DNA from: Lachnospiraceae bacterium
GTDB lineage: Bacteria > Bacillota > Clostridia > Lachnospirales > Lachnospiraceae
Length of the DNA: 64,000 nt
Direction of reading: 5' to 3'
Assembly (NCBI GenBank): GCA_910576385.1
Contig: CAJTIR010000001.1
Span: forward strand, 124,001-188,000
Shown here: piece after piece, positions 25,138 through 33,897 of the stretch
Layout: each line of letters starts with the position of its first letter
Position numbering within the stretch: the first letter of the stretch is position 1
Translations under genes and position numbers: made by a program
Notes under the pieces: generated by a model
The model's input: only the letters and a program-made list of their open reading frames with translations
Told to the model about the DNA's origin: nothing
Databases searched by the model: none

Positions 25138-26883
25138 ATGAGTAACATTTATAGAGATATAACATTAGAGCAGGTAGGGGAAGGGGATATTGGAAAGACT
25201 GTTCGTGCGGCAGGCTGGATAGAAAATATTCGTGATCATGGCGGTGTGTCTTTTGTGGATTTGAGAGATATGTATGCAGTGATGCAAGTAGTAATACGAG
25301 ACAGCAGTCTGCTTAAGGGAATACACAAAGAACAAGCGGTCTCTATTCAGGGAATGATTGAGAAACGGGATGAGGAGACATATAACCCAAGGATTCCCAC
25401 TGGAACGATTGAACTGGATGCAAAAGAGATTACAATTTTGGGAGAGGTTCATACAACGCTTCCATTTGAGGTGATGACCAGCCGCGAGGTGCGCGAGGAT
25501 GTGCGCTTAAAATACCGTTATTTGGATTTACGCAATCAGAAAGTAAAAGAAAATATTTTGTTTCGCTCCAAAGTGATTGCATTTTTACGACAGAAGATGA
25601 CAGAAATGGGATTTGTGGAAATTCAAACGCCGATCCTCTGTGCTTCTTCACCAGAGGGAGCCAGGGATTATATCGTGCCTTCCCGTCATTATAAAGGTAA
25701 ATTTTATGCATTGCCTCAGGCGCCGCAGCAGTACAAACAACTTTTAATGGTTTCTGGTTTTGATAAATATTTTCAGATTGCCCCCTGTTTTCGAGATGAA
25801 GATGCCAGAGCGGACCGCTCACCAGGAGAGTTCTATCAGCTTGATTTTGAGATGAGTTTTGCCACCCAAGAAGATGTATTCCAGGTGGGGGAGAAAGTGC
25901 TGGCGGCAGCATTTCAAGCATTCGCACCTCAGGGAAGTGTGATCACCGAGACACCGTTTCCGATTATCAGTTATAAACAGGCAATGTTAGAGTTTGGAAC
26001 GGATAAGCCAGATCTGAGAAATCCGCTCCGCATTATAGACATCACAGATTTTTTCCAGAAATGCAGTTTCAAGCCTTTTATTGGCAGGACGGTTCGGGCA
26101 ATTCGGGTACATGCAGAGATGTCCAAAGGATTTCATGAGAAATTATTAAAGTTCGCCACCGAAATTGGCATGGGAGGGCTTGGCTATCTGGAAGCGATGG
26201 AGGACGGCAGCTACAAGGGGCCGATTGATAAATTTATTCCAGAGGAACTGAAAGAAGAGTTTCGGACGCTTACAGGACTTAAGACAGGCGACACGATTTT
26301 CTTTATGGCAGACAAAGAGGAGAGGGCCGCATATTATGCGGGAATGATTCGCACAGAGCTTGGGGAGAAGCTGGATTTGTTGGAAAAGAATGCTTATCGT
26401 TTCTGTTACATCAATGATTTCCCAATGTTTGAACGAGATCCTCAGACAAAACAGATTGGATTTACACACAATCCATTTTCTATGCCTCAGGGGGGACTAG
26501 ATGCTCTGAATACAATGGATCCATTGGATGTTCTGGCATATCAATATGATATTGTCTGCAATGGTGTGGAATTGTCCTCAGGAGCTGTCCGCAATCATGA
26601 TCTGCAGATTATGGAGAAGGCTTTTGAGATTGCAGGTTACAGCAAGGAAACTTTGAAAAACAAATTTGGAGCGCTCTATCAGGCATTTCAATTTGGAGCG
26701 CCGCCCCATGCAGGTATGGCTCCAGGTGTAGACCGTATGCTAATGTTATTGCGGGGTGAGGAAAATATCAGAGAAGTCATTGCCTTTCCCATGAATGGAA
26801 ATGCACAGGATCTAATGTGTGGGGCGCCGGGAGAGGTGACAGAACAGCAGCTTCGGGAAACTCATATAAAAGTGCGTGATTAG
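25138..26883 (+). CDS. aspS: Aspartyl-tRNA synthetase
   Basis: A 581-residue class IIb synthetase of the bacterial type. N-terminal OB-fold anticodon domain about 1-105, motif 2 in FRDEDARADRSPGEFYQLDFEMSF, GAD insertion domain in the middle, motif 3 near the C-terminus in GMAPGVDRMLMLL. The ATG is chosen because AGGAG lies eight bases before it; a GTG three codons upstream is also in frame. Co-transcription with gatCAB suggests it may be a non-discriminating enzyme that also makes Asp-tRNA(Asn) for the amidotransferase. Asparagine specificity cannot be settled by eye. Confidence 0.96.
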   Translation: MSNIYRDITLEQVGEGDIGKTVRAAGWIENIRDHGGVSFVDLRDMYAVMQVVIRDSSLLKGIHKEQAVSIQGMIEKRDEETYNPRIPTGTIELDAKEITILGEVHTTLPFEVMTSREVREDVRLKYRYLDLRNQKVKENILFRSKVIAFLRQKMTEMGFVEIQTPILCASSPEGARDYIVPSRHYKGKFYALPQAPQQYKQLLMVSGFDKYFQIAPCFRDEDARADRSPGEFYQLDFEMSFATQEDVFQVGEKVLAAAFQAFAPQGSVITETPFPIISYKQAMLEFGTDKPDLRNPLRIIDITDFFQKCSFKPFIGRTVRAIRVHAEMSKGFHEKLLKFATEIGMGGLGYLEAMEDGSYKGPIDKFIPEELKEEFRTLTGLKTGDTIFFMADKEERAAYYAGMIRTELGEKLDLLEKNAYRFCYINDFPMFERDPQTKQIGFTHNPFSMPQGGLDALNTMDPLDVLAYQYDIVCNGVELSSGAVRNHDLQIMEKAFEIAGYSKETLKNKFGALYQAFQFGAPPHAGMAPGVDRMLMLLRGEENIREVIAFPMNGNAQDLMCGAPGEVTEQQLRETHIKVRD

Positions 26884-26899
26884 GTGAGGAGGAATTATT

Positions 26900-27214
26900 T
26901 TGGAACAAATCAAGACTGGTAAAAATGTAATTTCAGATCAGACAATAGAATATGTAGGCATTCTTGCTAAGTTGGAATTGTCAGAGGAAGAGAAGCAGGC
27001 GGCAAAGAAGGATATGGAACGAATGTTGGATTATATTGACAAATTAAATGAGCTTGATACCTCACAGACTGAGCCAATGTCCCATATTTTCTCTGTAAAA
27101 AATGTATTTCGCGAAGACGTGGCAGAGCATGTGGATGGCGGTGAAGATACGCTTGCAAATGCGCCGGAGCGTAAAGACCGTGCTTTTGTGGTTCCGAAAA
27201 CCGTAGATCAATAA
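26900..27214 (+). CDS. gatC: Asp/Glu-tRNA amidotransferase subunit C
   Basis: A 104-residue small subunit that holds GatA and GatB together. It has the typical TIEYVGILAKLELSEEEKQ opening and LNELDTSQTEPMSH, FREDVAEH and APERKDRAFVVPKTV motifs. It starts with TTG, seven bases after GGAGG. Second gene of the T-box operon; gatA starts 11 bases downstream. Confidence 0.93.
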   Translation: MEQIKTGKNVISDQTIEYVGILAKLELSEEEKQAAKKDMERMLDYIDKLNELDTSQTEPMSHIFSVKNVFREDVAEHVDGGEDTLANAPERKDRAFVVPKTVDQ

Positions 27215-27225
27215 GGAGGCAGAGG

Positions 27226-28689
27226 ATGAATCTTTTATCATTGACAGCTGTAGAGCTGGGAAAGAAAATCAAAGCAGGGGAAGTGAAAGTTGAGGAAGCG
27301 ACCAGGGCTGCGCTTAAGGCAATTGAGGTTAAGGAGGAGCAGGTGCACAGCTTTGTGACAGTAAATCAGGAGGGAGCTTTGAAACGTGCAAAAGAGGTGC
27401 AAAAAAAGATTACCGAGGGAGCGCTGACAGGTCCGCTGGCGGGCGTTCCAGTAGCAATCAAAGATAATCTGTGTACCAAAGGGATGCTGACAACCTGCAG
27501 CTCAAAGATTTTGTATAATTTTATTCCCACTTATACAGCAGAAGCCGTCTTGAACCTGGAACATGCTGGAGCAGTGATTCTTGGAAAGACCAATATGGAT
27601 GAGTTTGCGATGGGAAGCACTACGGAGACTTCAGCTTATGGCGTTACCAGAAATCCCTGGAATACGGAGCATGTGCCTGGCGGATCTTCTGGCGGAAGCT
27701 GCGCGGCAGTGGCGGCCGAGGAAGTTTTTTATGCACTGGGCTCTGATACTGGCGGTTCTATCCGTCAGCCAAGTTCTTTCTGTGGTGTTACCGGCTTGAA
27801 GCCTACCTATGGAACGGTTTCTCGCTATGGATTGATCGCTTATGGTTCCTCACTGGATCAAGTGGGACCAATTGCAAAGGATGTGACAGACTGTGCCACA
27901 GTTCTGGAAGCCATTACTTCCTATGATAAGAAAGATTCCACTTCTATAGAGCGTAAGGAGGCGGATTTTACTTCTGCGCTTGTAGATGATGTGAGAGGGA
28001 TGAAGATCGGGATTCCCAGAGATTATCTGGGGGAAGGTTTGGATTCAGAAGTAAAGGAAGCAATTCTTGCAGCCGCAAAGATCTTAGAGGAAAAAGGGGC
28101 TATTGTGGAACAATTTGATTTAAGTCTGGTAGAATATGCAATTCCGGCTTATTATGTGATTGCCGCAGCAGAGGCAAGTTCCAATCTGGAACGGTTTGAC
28201 GGCGTAAAATATGGCTATCGTACCAAGGAATATCAGGGACTGCACAATATGTACAAGAAATCTCGTTCAGAAGGGTTTGGAGCAGAGGTCAAACGCCGGA
28301 TTATGCTTGGTTCCTTTGTACTCAGTTCCGGTTATTATGACGCCTATTATCTGAAGGCGCTGCGTACTAAGGCTTTGATCAAACAGGCGTTTGACCAGGC
28401 ATTTGCGAAATATGATATTTTGTTAGGGCCAACAGCCCCGACCACAGCGCCAAAGTTGGGAGCATCCTTAAGTGATCCCTTAAAAATGTATCTGGGAGAC
28501 ATCTATACAGTCTCTGTCAATCTTGCAGGGCTTCCAGGAATCAGTCTTCCCTGTGGGCAGGATAGCAAAGGACTGCCAATTGGACTGCAGTTGATTGGCG
28601 ATTGTTTCCAGGAAAAGAAAATTATTCGCGCGGCCTATGCTTATGAACAGAGCAGAATTTACCAGCACAGTCCGCTGGCAGATCAGTAG
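27226..28689 (+). CDS. gatA: Asp/Glu-tRNA amidotransferase subunit A (amidase)
   Basis: A 487-residue amidase-signature enzyme that releases ammonia from glutamine for tRNA-bound Asp or Glu. The Ser-Ser-Lys triad is visible: Lys in VAIKDNLC, Ser in PGGSSGGSCAAVAAEE, and Ser in GSDTGGSIRQPSSFCG. Full length. AGGAGG lies seven bases before the ATG. It acts in a complex with GatB and GatC. Confidence 0.97.
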   Translation: MNLLSLTAVELGKKIKAGEVKVEEATRAALKAIEVKEEQVHSFVTVNQEGALKRAKEVQKKITEGALTGPLAGVPVAIKDNLCTKGMLTTCSSKILYNFIPTYTAEAVLNLEHAGAVILGKTNMDEFAMGSTTETSAYGVTRNPWNTEHVPGGSSGGSCAAVAAEEVFYALGSDTGGSIRQPSSFCGVTGLKPTYGTVSRYGLIAYGSSLDQVGPIAKDVTDCATVLEAITSYDKKDSTSIERKEADFTSALVDDVRGMKIGIPRDYLGEGLDSEVKEAILAAAKILEEKGAIVEQFDLSLVEYAIPAYYVIAAAEASSNLERFDGVKYGYRTKEYQGLHNMYKKSRSEGFGAEVKRRIMLGSFVLSSGYYDAYYLKALRTKALIKQAFDQAFAKYDILLGPTAPTTAPKLGASLSDPLKMYLGDIYTVSVNLAGLPGISLPCGQDSKGLPIGLQLIGDCFQEKKIIRAAYAYEQSRIYQHSPLADQ

Positions 28690-28703
28690 AGAGGAGAGAG
28701 CAT

Positions 28704-30134
28704 ATGAATAAAGAATATGAAACCGTCATCGGCTTGGAGGTTCATGTGGAGCTTGCCACAAAAACGAAGATTTTTTGCTCTTGTTCCACGGCATTTGGCA
28801 GCGCGCCCAATACGCATACTTGTCCAGTGTGCACAGGTATGCCAGGTTCTCTTCCAGTATTAAATAAAAAGGTGGTAGAGTATGCCATTGCTGTGGGTTT
28901 GGCCACAGGATGCGAGATTAATCAGTACAGTAAATTTGACCGCAAAAATTATTTTTATCCAGATAATCCCCAAAATTATCAAATTTCTCAGCTTTATCTG
29001 CCAATCTGTCATGACGGCGGCATTGAGATTGAGACGCAGGCAGGAACCAAAATGATTGGAATCCATGAAATCCATATGGAGGAGGATGCCGGAAAGCTGA
29101 TACATGATGACTGGGAGGAAGTGTCTCTCGTTGATTATAATCGTTCTGGTGTGCCCCTGATTGAGATTGTATCAGAGCCAGATATGCGCTCTGCTGAGGA
29201 AGTGATTGCATATCTGGATAAATTACGGATGATTATCCAGTATTTAGGCGCTTCTGACTGTAAAATGCAGGAAGGCTCTATGCGTGCAGATGTGAATTTA
29301 TCTGTCCGCAAGTTGGGAAGCAAAGAATTTGGTACTCGAACTGAGATGAAAAATATTGGTTCTTTTAAGGCGATTGCCAGAGCCATTGAAGCAGAAAAAG
29401 CGCGTCAGATTGACTTATTGGAATCTGGAGAATCGGTGGTACAAGAAACGAGACGTTGGAATGATGAGCAAGGGTATTCCTATGCGATGCGTTCTAAAGA
29501 GGATGCCCAAGATTACCGTTATTTCCCAGAGCCGGATTTGGTGCCTATTGAAGTCAGTGATCAGTGGCTGCAAAAGATACGCGGCAGGCAGCCAGAGCTA
29601 AGGGATCAGAAATACAAAAGGTATGTGGAGCAATATGGTCTTCCAGCGTATGATGCACAGATTTTGACTTCTGCAAAGAAGCTGGCAGATCTCTTTGAGG
29701 AGGCTGTCAAGTTATGTGAAAAACCGAAAAAAGTTTCTAACTGGCTGATGGGTGAGACGATGCGTCTTATGAAAGAACACAGTATGGATCCTGAAGATAT
29801 CGCATTTTCTCCTGTCAATTTAGCCAAGCTGATTGTGCTTGCAGATGCTGGCACAATCAATGGAACTGTGGCCAAGGAAGTATTTGAACAAGTTTTTGCC
29901 AATGATATTGACCCTGACCAGTATGTGGAACAGAAAGGATTAAAGACAGTCAATGACGAGGATGCGCTGCGAAAGACCATTGCCCAGATCATTGAGGATA
30001 ACCCAAAGTCAGTGGAGGATTATCACAATGGCAAGGAAAAAGCGATTGGATTTCTGGTTGGGCAGACTATGAAAGCTATGAAAGGGAAAGCGAATCCAGG
30101 GATGGTAAATCAAATTTTAAAAGAGTTGCTGTAG
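28704..30134 (+). CDS. gatB: Asp/Glu-tRNA amidotransferase subunit B
   Basis: A 476-residue subunit that phosphorylates and amidates the mischarged aminoacyl-tRNA. The opening ETVIGLEVHVEL, the zinc-type cysteines CSCS and CPVCTGMPGSLP, and the C-terminal YqeY-like tail domain (about 330-476) are all present. Last gene of the operon, 14 bases after gatA, closed by a terminator. Confidence 0.97.
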   Translation: MNKEYETVIGLEVHVELATKTKIFCSCSTAFGSAPNTHTCPVCTGMPGSLPVLNKKVVEYAIAVGLATGCEINQYSKFDRKNYFYPDNPQNYQISQLYLPICHDGGIEIETQAGTKMIGIHEIHMEEDAGKLIHDDWEEVSLVDYNRSGVPLIEIVSEPDMRSAEEVIAYLDKLRMIIQYLGASDCKMQEGSMRADVNLSVRKLGSKEFGTRTEMKNIGSFKAIARAIEAEKARQIDLLESGESVVQETRRWNDEQGYSYAMRSKEDAQDYRYFPEPDLVPIEVSDQWLQKIRGRQPELRDQKYKRYVEQYGLPAYDAQILTSAKKLADLFEEAVKLCEKPKKVSNWLMGETMRLMKEHSMDPEDIAFSPVNLAKLIVLADAGTINGTVAKEVFEQVFANDIDPDQYVEQKGLKTVNDEDALRKTIAQIIEDNPKSVEDYHNGKEKAIGFLVGQTMKAMKGKANPGMVNQILKELL

Positions 30135-30170
30135 GGGACTGAGGCAGAAGAGAAGATTGGATAACAGAGA

Positions 30171-30206
30171 CTGTCACATCAATTAATGGTGTGGCAGTTT
30201 TAATTT
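30171..30206 (+). terminator. Terminator of aspS-gatCAB operon
   Basis: CTGTCACA pairs with TGTGGCAG (one G-T), then a T-rich run. Confidence 0.7.
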
Positions 30207-30245
30207 CTATTCCTAGAAGGAAACAACGCGCAGTAGGCGGGAAAC

Positions 30246-30266
30246 CTCGCTTTGCGAGATTTTTTC
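30246..30266 (+). terminator. Second hairpin with T run
   Basis: CTCGC-TTT-GCGAG followed by ATTTTTTC, about 40 bases after the first terminator, between gatB and the chemoreceptor gene. Confidence 0.5.
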
Positions 30267-30403
30267 TTGAGTTTTTAATTCAAAACTAATATATGCAAAA
30301 ACAGAAGCCTAGAGGCCAAAAATTGCAGGGCAGCATTATTGAAAATCCATAGTAATTATGATAATATATTAGATAAAATGTGTGTATAGCGAGGAGAATT
30401 AAA

Positions 30404-31900
30404 ATGGGAAATGAAGGAAAAGCTTATAATATGCAGAAATCTGTAAACCAATTTATACTTACTATTATCACGATTATGGATTTATTTTTATTTGTTGGAT
30501 ATTTTAATGATTATAGCAAAGGGAATATCGGTCTGGGATTTTTCCTGACCATAGAACTCATTGTACTGATTTCTATGATTGCGGATTATGCAGTTTTTTT
30601 TCGGCAGAAGGACGGTCATATATTCAAGCATGTCTCTGTGACAGGATATATGATTATGTATGCCATTGCCCTGTTGGGAGCGCAGAATGATCTGGTATTT
30701 ACGATGGCATTTCCGTTGACAGTCATTTATATTCTCTATTATGATTATAAGTTGATTTTAAGGACTGCAGTGATATATGGTTTGGTAAATGCAGTGGATA
30801 TGGTTTATGTGGCGTTAGTGCTTAAGCATCTGCATTCTGGTGCTCCGTTAAACAGTACTTCTATGCTTTTGCAGGGAGCCACAATGCTTATGTATTTAAT
30901 CGTGCTTTGTGGGACAACAAAGATTTCTAATCGCAACAATGATATGAAGATTTCTGGTCTCAATGAGGAAAAAGAACACAGTGCACAGCTCTTGGAGGAT
31001 GTCTTGCAGGTGGTGCAGGCGGTAAAGGAGAATTCTGCCAGGGCAGAAGAATATATCTGTATTTTAAGCCAGGATGTAAGCTCTACAGCACAGGCGTTGT
31101 CTGGCATATCTGATGGTAATTCCAATAATGCAGAAAGTATTGAGAAACAGACAGTAATGACAGAAAATATCCAGGAAATGATTCAACATACCAAGGAAAT
31201 GTCTGATGAAATGCTCAGACTGGCACAGCAGTCTAGGGAAGCTGTGGAAGGCGGGCAAAGTTCTATGGATGACCTTCAAAATCAGTCAGATCAGATGAAA
31301 AAGGCTAATGAACAGGTAGTTTCTTCTGTGGCTAGCCTGATTGAAAATGCCAGGACTGTTGATGAGATCACAGAGCAAATTTTTGCAATTTCCAGCCAGA
31401 CAAATCTTCTTGCCTTGAATGCCTCCATTGAGAGTGCAAGGGCAGGGGAAGCAGGGCGTGGATTTGCAGTTGTGGCAGAGGAGATCCGGCTGTTGGCTGA
31501 TGAGACCAGGAAATTGACAGAAAATATTCAAAATATTGTACAAACGCTGCGTCAAAATGCGGATATAGCAAAGAATACTGTCGATCATGTGATGGAAGCG
31601 TCACATATGGAGCGCGAACTGATTCGCAGTGCAGATCAACAATTTTCTGGAATTGGCGGCAGGATGACAGAATTAAATCAAAATGTCGAGCAGATCAATC
31701 AGAAAATTGAAGAGATTCTTCAATCTAATAATGTGATCGTCGACAGTATTAACCAGATATCGGCAGTCAGCCAGGAAGTATCAGCAAATACACAACAGGC
31801 TGTAGAACTGGGAGAGGACAGCAGCAGACAGGCGCGACAAGTACAAGAGCGCATGGAAGAATTGCTTGATACAGTGGGCGCAATAGATAAATACTTGTGA
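30404..31900 (+). CDS. Methyl-accepting chemotaxis protein
   Basis: A 498-residue receptor. The N-terminal ~190 residues hold about six membrane spans with almost no outside domain ([36 protein letters not shown] and so on), so it would sense within or near the membrane. The rest is the cytosolic signalling domain with hairpin tip [36 protein letters not shown] and coiled methylation helices. GAGGAG lies seven bases before the chosen ATG; an upstream ATG in frame has none. No HAMP domain is obvious and no che genes are in the window. Confidence 0.9.
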   Translation: MGNEGKAYNMQKSVNQFILTIITIMDLFLFVGYFNDYSKGNIGLGFFLTIELIVLISMIADYAVFFRQKDGHIFKHVSVTGYMIMYAIALLGAQNDLVFTMAFPLTVIYILYYDYKLILRTAVIYGLVNAVDMVYVALVLKHLHSGAPLNSTSMLLQGATMLMYLIVLCGTTKISNRNNDMKISGLNEEKEHSAQLLEDVLQVVQAVKENSARAEEYICILSQDVSSTAQALSGISDGNSNNAESIEKQTVMTENIQEMIQHTKEMSDEMLRLAQQSREAVEGGQSSMDDLQNQSDQMKKANEQVVSSVASLIENARTVDEITEQIFAISSQTNLLALNASIESARAGEAGRGFAVVAEEIRLLADETRKLTENIQNIVQTLRQNADIAKNTVDHVMEASHMERELIRSADQQFSGIGGRMTELNQNVEQINQKIEEILQSNNVIVDSINQISAVSQEVSANTQQAVELGEDSSRQARQVQERMEELLDTVGAIDKYL

Positions 31901-32002
31901 ATTTCTACATAAAGTAGTTGACAGTTTTGTTTTATATCCAAACGATTATTCGATAGGATGCTTTTAATATAAATGAAAACCGCTAAAGGAGGCAATAACG
32001 TA

Positions 32003-32818
32003 ATGTTAAATGAAATTTCTTTTGAAGCGGGTTCTTTAGAAACAATGATTGAAAGGCTTTTTAAAACAATGAACTCCATAGATCAACAGTGGTCAAAAAA
32101 AGTTGAGCCGGCATCGCAAAAACAAATTCATGCCTTGGAGGAAATAGCCGATTTGAAACAACATGGAAAAAGTATTCCATATGCATATCTACTGTTTTTA
32201 GAAGAGATGGGTCAAAATGACAATGGATTGTTGGAACAGGAGTGGGATGGATATACAGAAGTCAATATTGACAGTATATTAAGGGATTATCTCTGTTACA
32301 TAGATGAATTTGATATTGATATGAATGAATATATGCTGTTTTCTACCCATTGGTCAGAGAGCTTGTTGTTTTTGAAACTGACAGAGGAAGAAAATCCGCC
32401 GATTTATAAATTTGATGGACAATTGTTCTCGGGTTCGTTTGAAAACTACTTATTTCAAATGGCATTCCGGAAAGTGGAAGATACACAGTTTTTATATCAG
32501 ATTGAATTTGCGGCTTCCCCAAAGAGATTTCGTGAGATTTTATCTGAAAAATCAGTGCAAAGTATTCAATGGACAACGCGGATGGAATTGATCGAGTATT
32601 TATTGGAATCGTATCAATTACAAAAGACATGGTTTAGTGATGAAGTGCATTTCTACGGCATTTCATCGGAATACGTTATACATGTGGATTTGAGTTGGGC
32701 GCTTAATATTACAGTTTCCAGTGATGATCATAGCGTACTTCAAAAAATAAACAAAAGTCTGGCTTGTTTGTTTGGAATTCAGCCAAAACATTATAAGAAA
32801 TTTAATAAGGCGGGGTAA
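32003..32818 (+). CDS. SUKH/SMI1-KNR4-like protein
   Basis: A 271-residue soluble protein. The N-terminal ~150 residues fit the SUKH fold by eye (IPYAYLLFLEEMGQNDNGLLEQEWDGY, then an acidic FDIDMNEYMLFSTHW region). The C-terminal half (FLYQIEFAASPKRFREIL onwards) is a second unnamed domain. AAAGGAGG lies ten bases before the ATG at 32003; an earlier in-frame ATG at 31973 is upstream of that site and unlikely. SUKH proteins are often immunity proteins against nuclease toxins, but no toxin is adjacent. Assignment is by pattern only. Confidence 0.5.
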   Translation: MLNEISFEAGSLETMIERLFKTMNSIDQQWSKKVEPASQKQIHALEEIADLKQHGKSIPYAYLLFLEEMGQNDNGLLEQEWDGYTEVNIDSILRDYLCYIDEFDIDMNEYMLFSTHWSESLLFLKLTEEENPPIYKFDGQLFSGSFENYLFQMAFRKVEDTQFLYQIEFAASPKRFREILSEKSVQSIQWTTRMELIEYLLESYQLQKTWFSDEVHFYGISSEYVIHVDLSWALNITVSSDDHSVLQKINKSLACLFGIQPKHYKKFNKAG

Positions 32819-32980
32819 AGGGCTTCTAAAATAAATTCTGTAATCGTATGTAAATATATACATAATATTATATGTTTTATACGTCAGAAACACTTTTCCG
32901 AAAAGGAAGTACATTTTAATATACAGTCACAAGCCTAACAATTTTTTTACATTTCTCTGCATACAATATTACAATAAAAT

Positions 32981-33196
32981 GGTATAATATCGCAAGATAT
33001 TATACGCGCCGCAGTGCGCATAGATATACCATGTCATTGCGAAGCAATTCATGGTATAATATCGCAAGATATTATACGCGCCGCAGTGCGCATAGATATA
33101 CCATGTCATTGCGAAGCAATTCATGGTATAATATCGCAAGATATTATACGCGCCGCAGTGCGCATAGATATACCATGTCATTGCGAAGCAATTCAT
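32981..33196. repeat. Three perfect 72-bp palindromic tandem repeats
   Basis: Units start at 32981, 33053 and 33125 with no mismatch that I can find. Each has an AT-rich hairpin (GTATAATATC-GCAA-GATATTATAC), a GC hairpin (GCGC-CGCAGT-GCGC) and a third stem (ATTGC-GAA-GCAAT); GGTATA and TATACC also close the first two as an outer stem. A TATAAT is present in every unit. The array ends 34 bases before the response-regulator start codon. The rest of the gap after 32818 is AT-rich with nothing else visible. Confidence 0.95.
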
Positions 33197-33230
33197 GGTT
33201 ATTAAAATACAGAAGGAAACGGGGCAGAAT

Positions 33231-33893
33231 ATGATAAAAATTTTGATTGTGGAGGATGATCCCAATATTGCAAAACTGATGGAAGCAACGGTTGCCATTG
33301 GCGGTTATGAGAGTGAAGTGTGCAACAATGGTGCAGAAGCATTTGAGAAGATTGAGCATGAAAAATTTGATTTGATTCTTCTTGATGTGATGCTGCCGGA
33401 AATGAGTGGTTTTGAGATTATGCGTCAGCGCACCAATACCGAAGCGCCCGTTATTTTTATCACAGCAAAGCAGGAGCTGACAGATAAAGTGCGGGGGCTT
33501 CGTTTGGGTGCTGAAGATTACATTGTCAAACCATTTGAGGCAATGGAGCTGTTGGCAAGGATTGAGGTTATTCTGCGCCGGGTAAAACGAACAGAGCGTA
33601 CTTATCATTATGGGGATATCACTGTTAATGTGGAGGAGCATACCTGTAAATGCGGCGGAGAAGATGTATATTTGACCCCTAAGGAATTTGAGGTACTGGT
33701 CTTTTTTATTCAGCACAAAGATGTGGCTATTTCCAGGGATCGTCTGCTGGCAGCAGTTTGGGGATTTGAGTATGAAGGGGAGAGCCGGACCATTGATATT
33801 CATATTCAGCAGCTCCGTAAGAAATTAAATTTAAAGGACAAGCTGGTGACGATTCCAAAGCTTGGCTATCGTCTGGAAAGTGCGAAGGAGTAG
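33231..33893 (+). CDS. OmpR/PhoB-type response regulator
   Basis: A 220-residue two-component regulator. Receiver domain 1-118 (VEDDPN acidic pair, phospho-Asp in LILLDVMLPEMSG, Thr in FITAKQ, Lys in YIVKPFE) and winged-helix DNA-binding domain about 128-220 (LTPKEFEVLVFFIQHKD, SRTIDIHIQQLRKKL, GYRLE). The start is taken at the ATG giving the usual MIKILIVEDD; the frame is open upstream into the 72-bp repeat array, where a start is unlikely. The kinase gene follows four bases after the stop. The repeats upstream may take part in its control. Confidence 0.95.
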   Translation: MIKILIVEDDPNIAKLMEATVAIGGYESEVCNNGAEAFEKIEHEKFDLILLDVMLPEMSGFEIMRQRTNTEAPVIFITAKQELTDKVRGLRLGAEDYIVKPFEAMELLARIEVILRRVKRTERTYHYGDITVNVEEHTCKCGGEDVYLTPKEFEVLVFFIQHKDVAISRDRLLAAVWGFEYEGESRTIDIHIQQLRKKLNLKDKLVTIPKLGYRLESAKE

Positions 33894-33897
33894 TCGA

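Noticed and set aside
32981-33196. CRISPR array
   Set aside because: Units are joined head to tail with no spacers, each unit is 72 bp of hairpins, and no cas gene is near.
33014-33298. ORFs inside the 72-bp repeat array on both strands
   Set aside because: They exist only because the repeat length is a multiple of three; no ribosome site, and the peptides are pure repeats.
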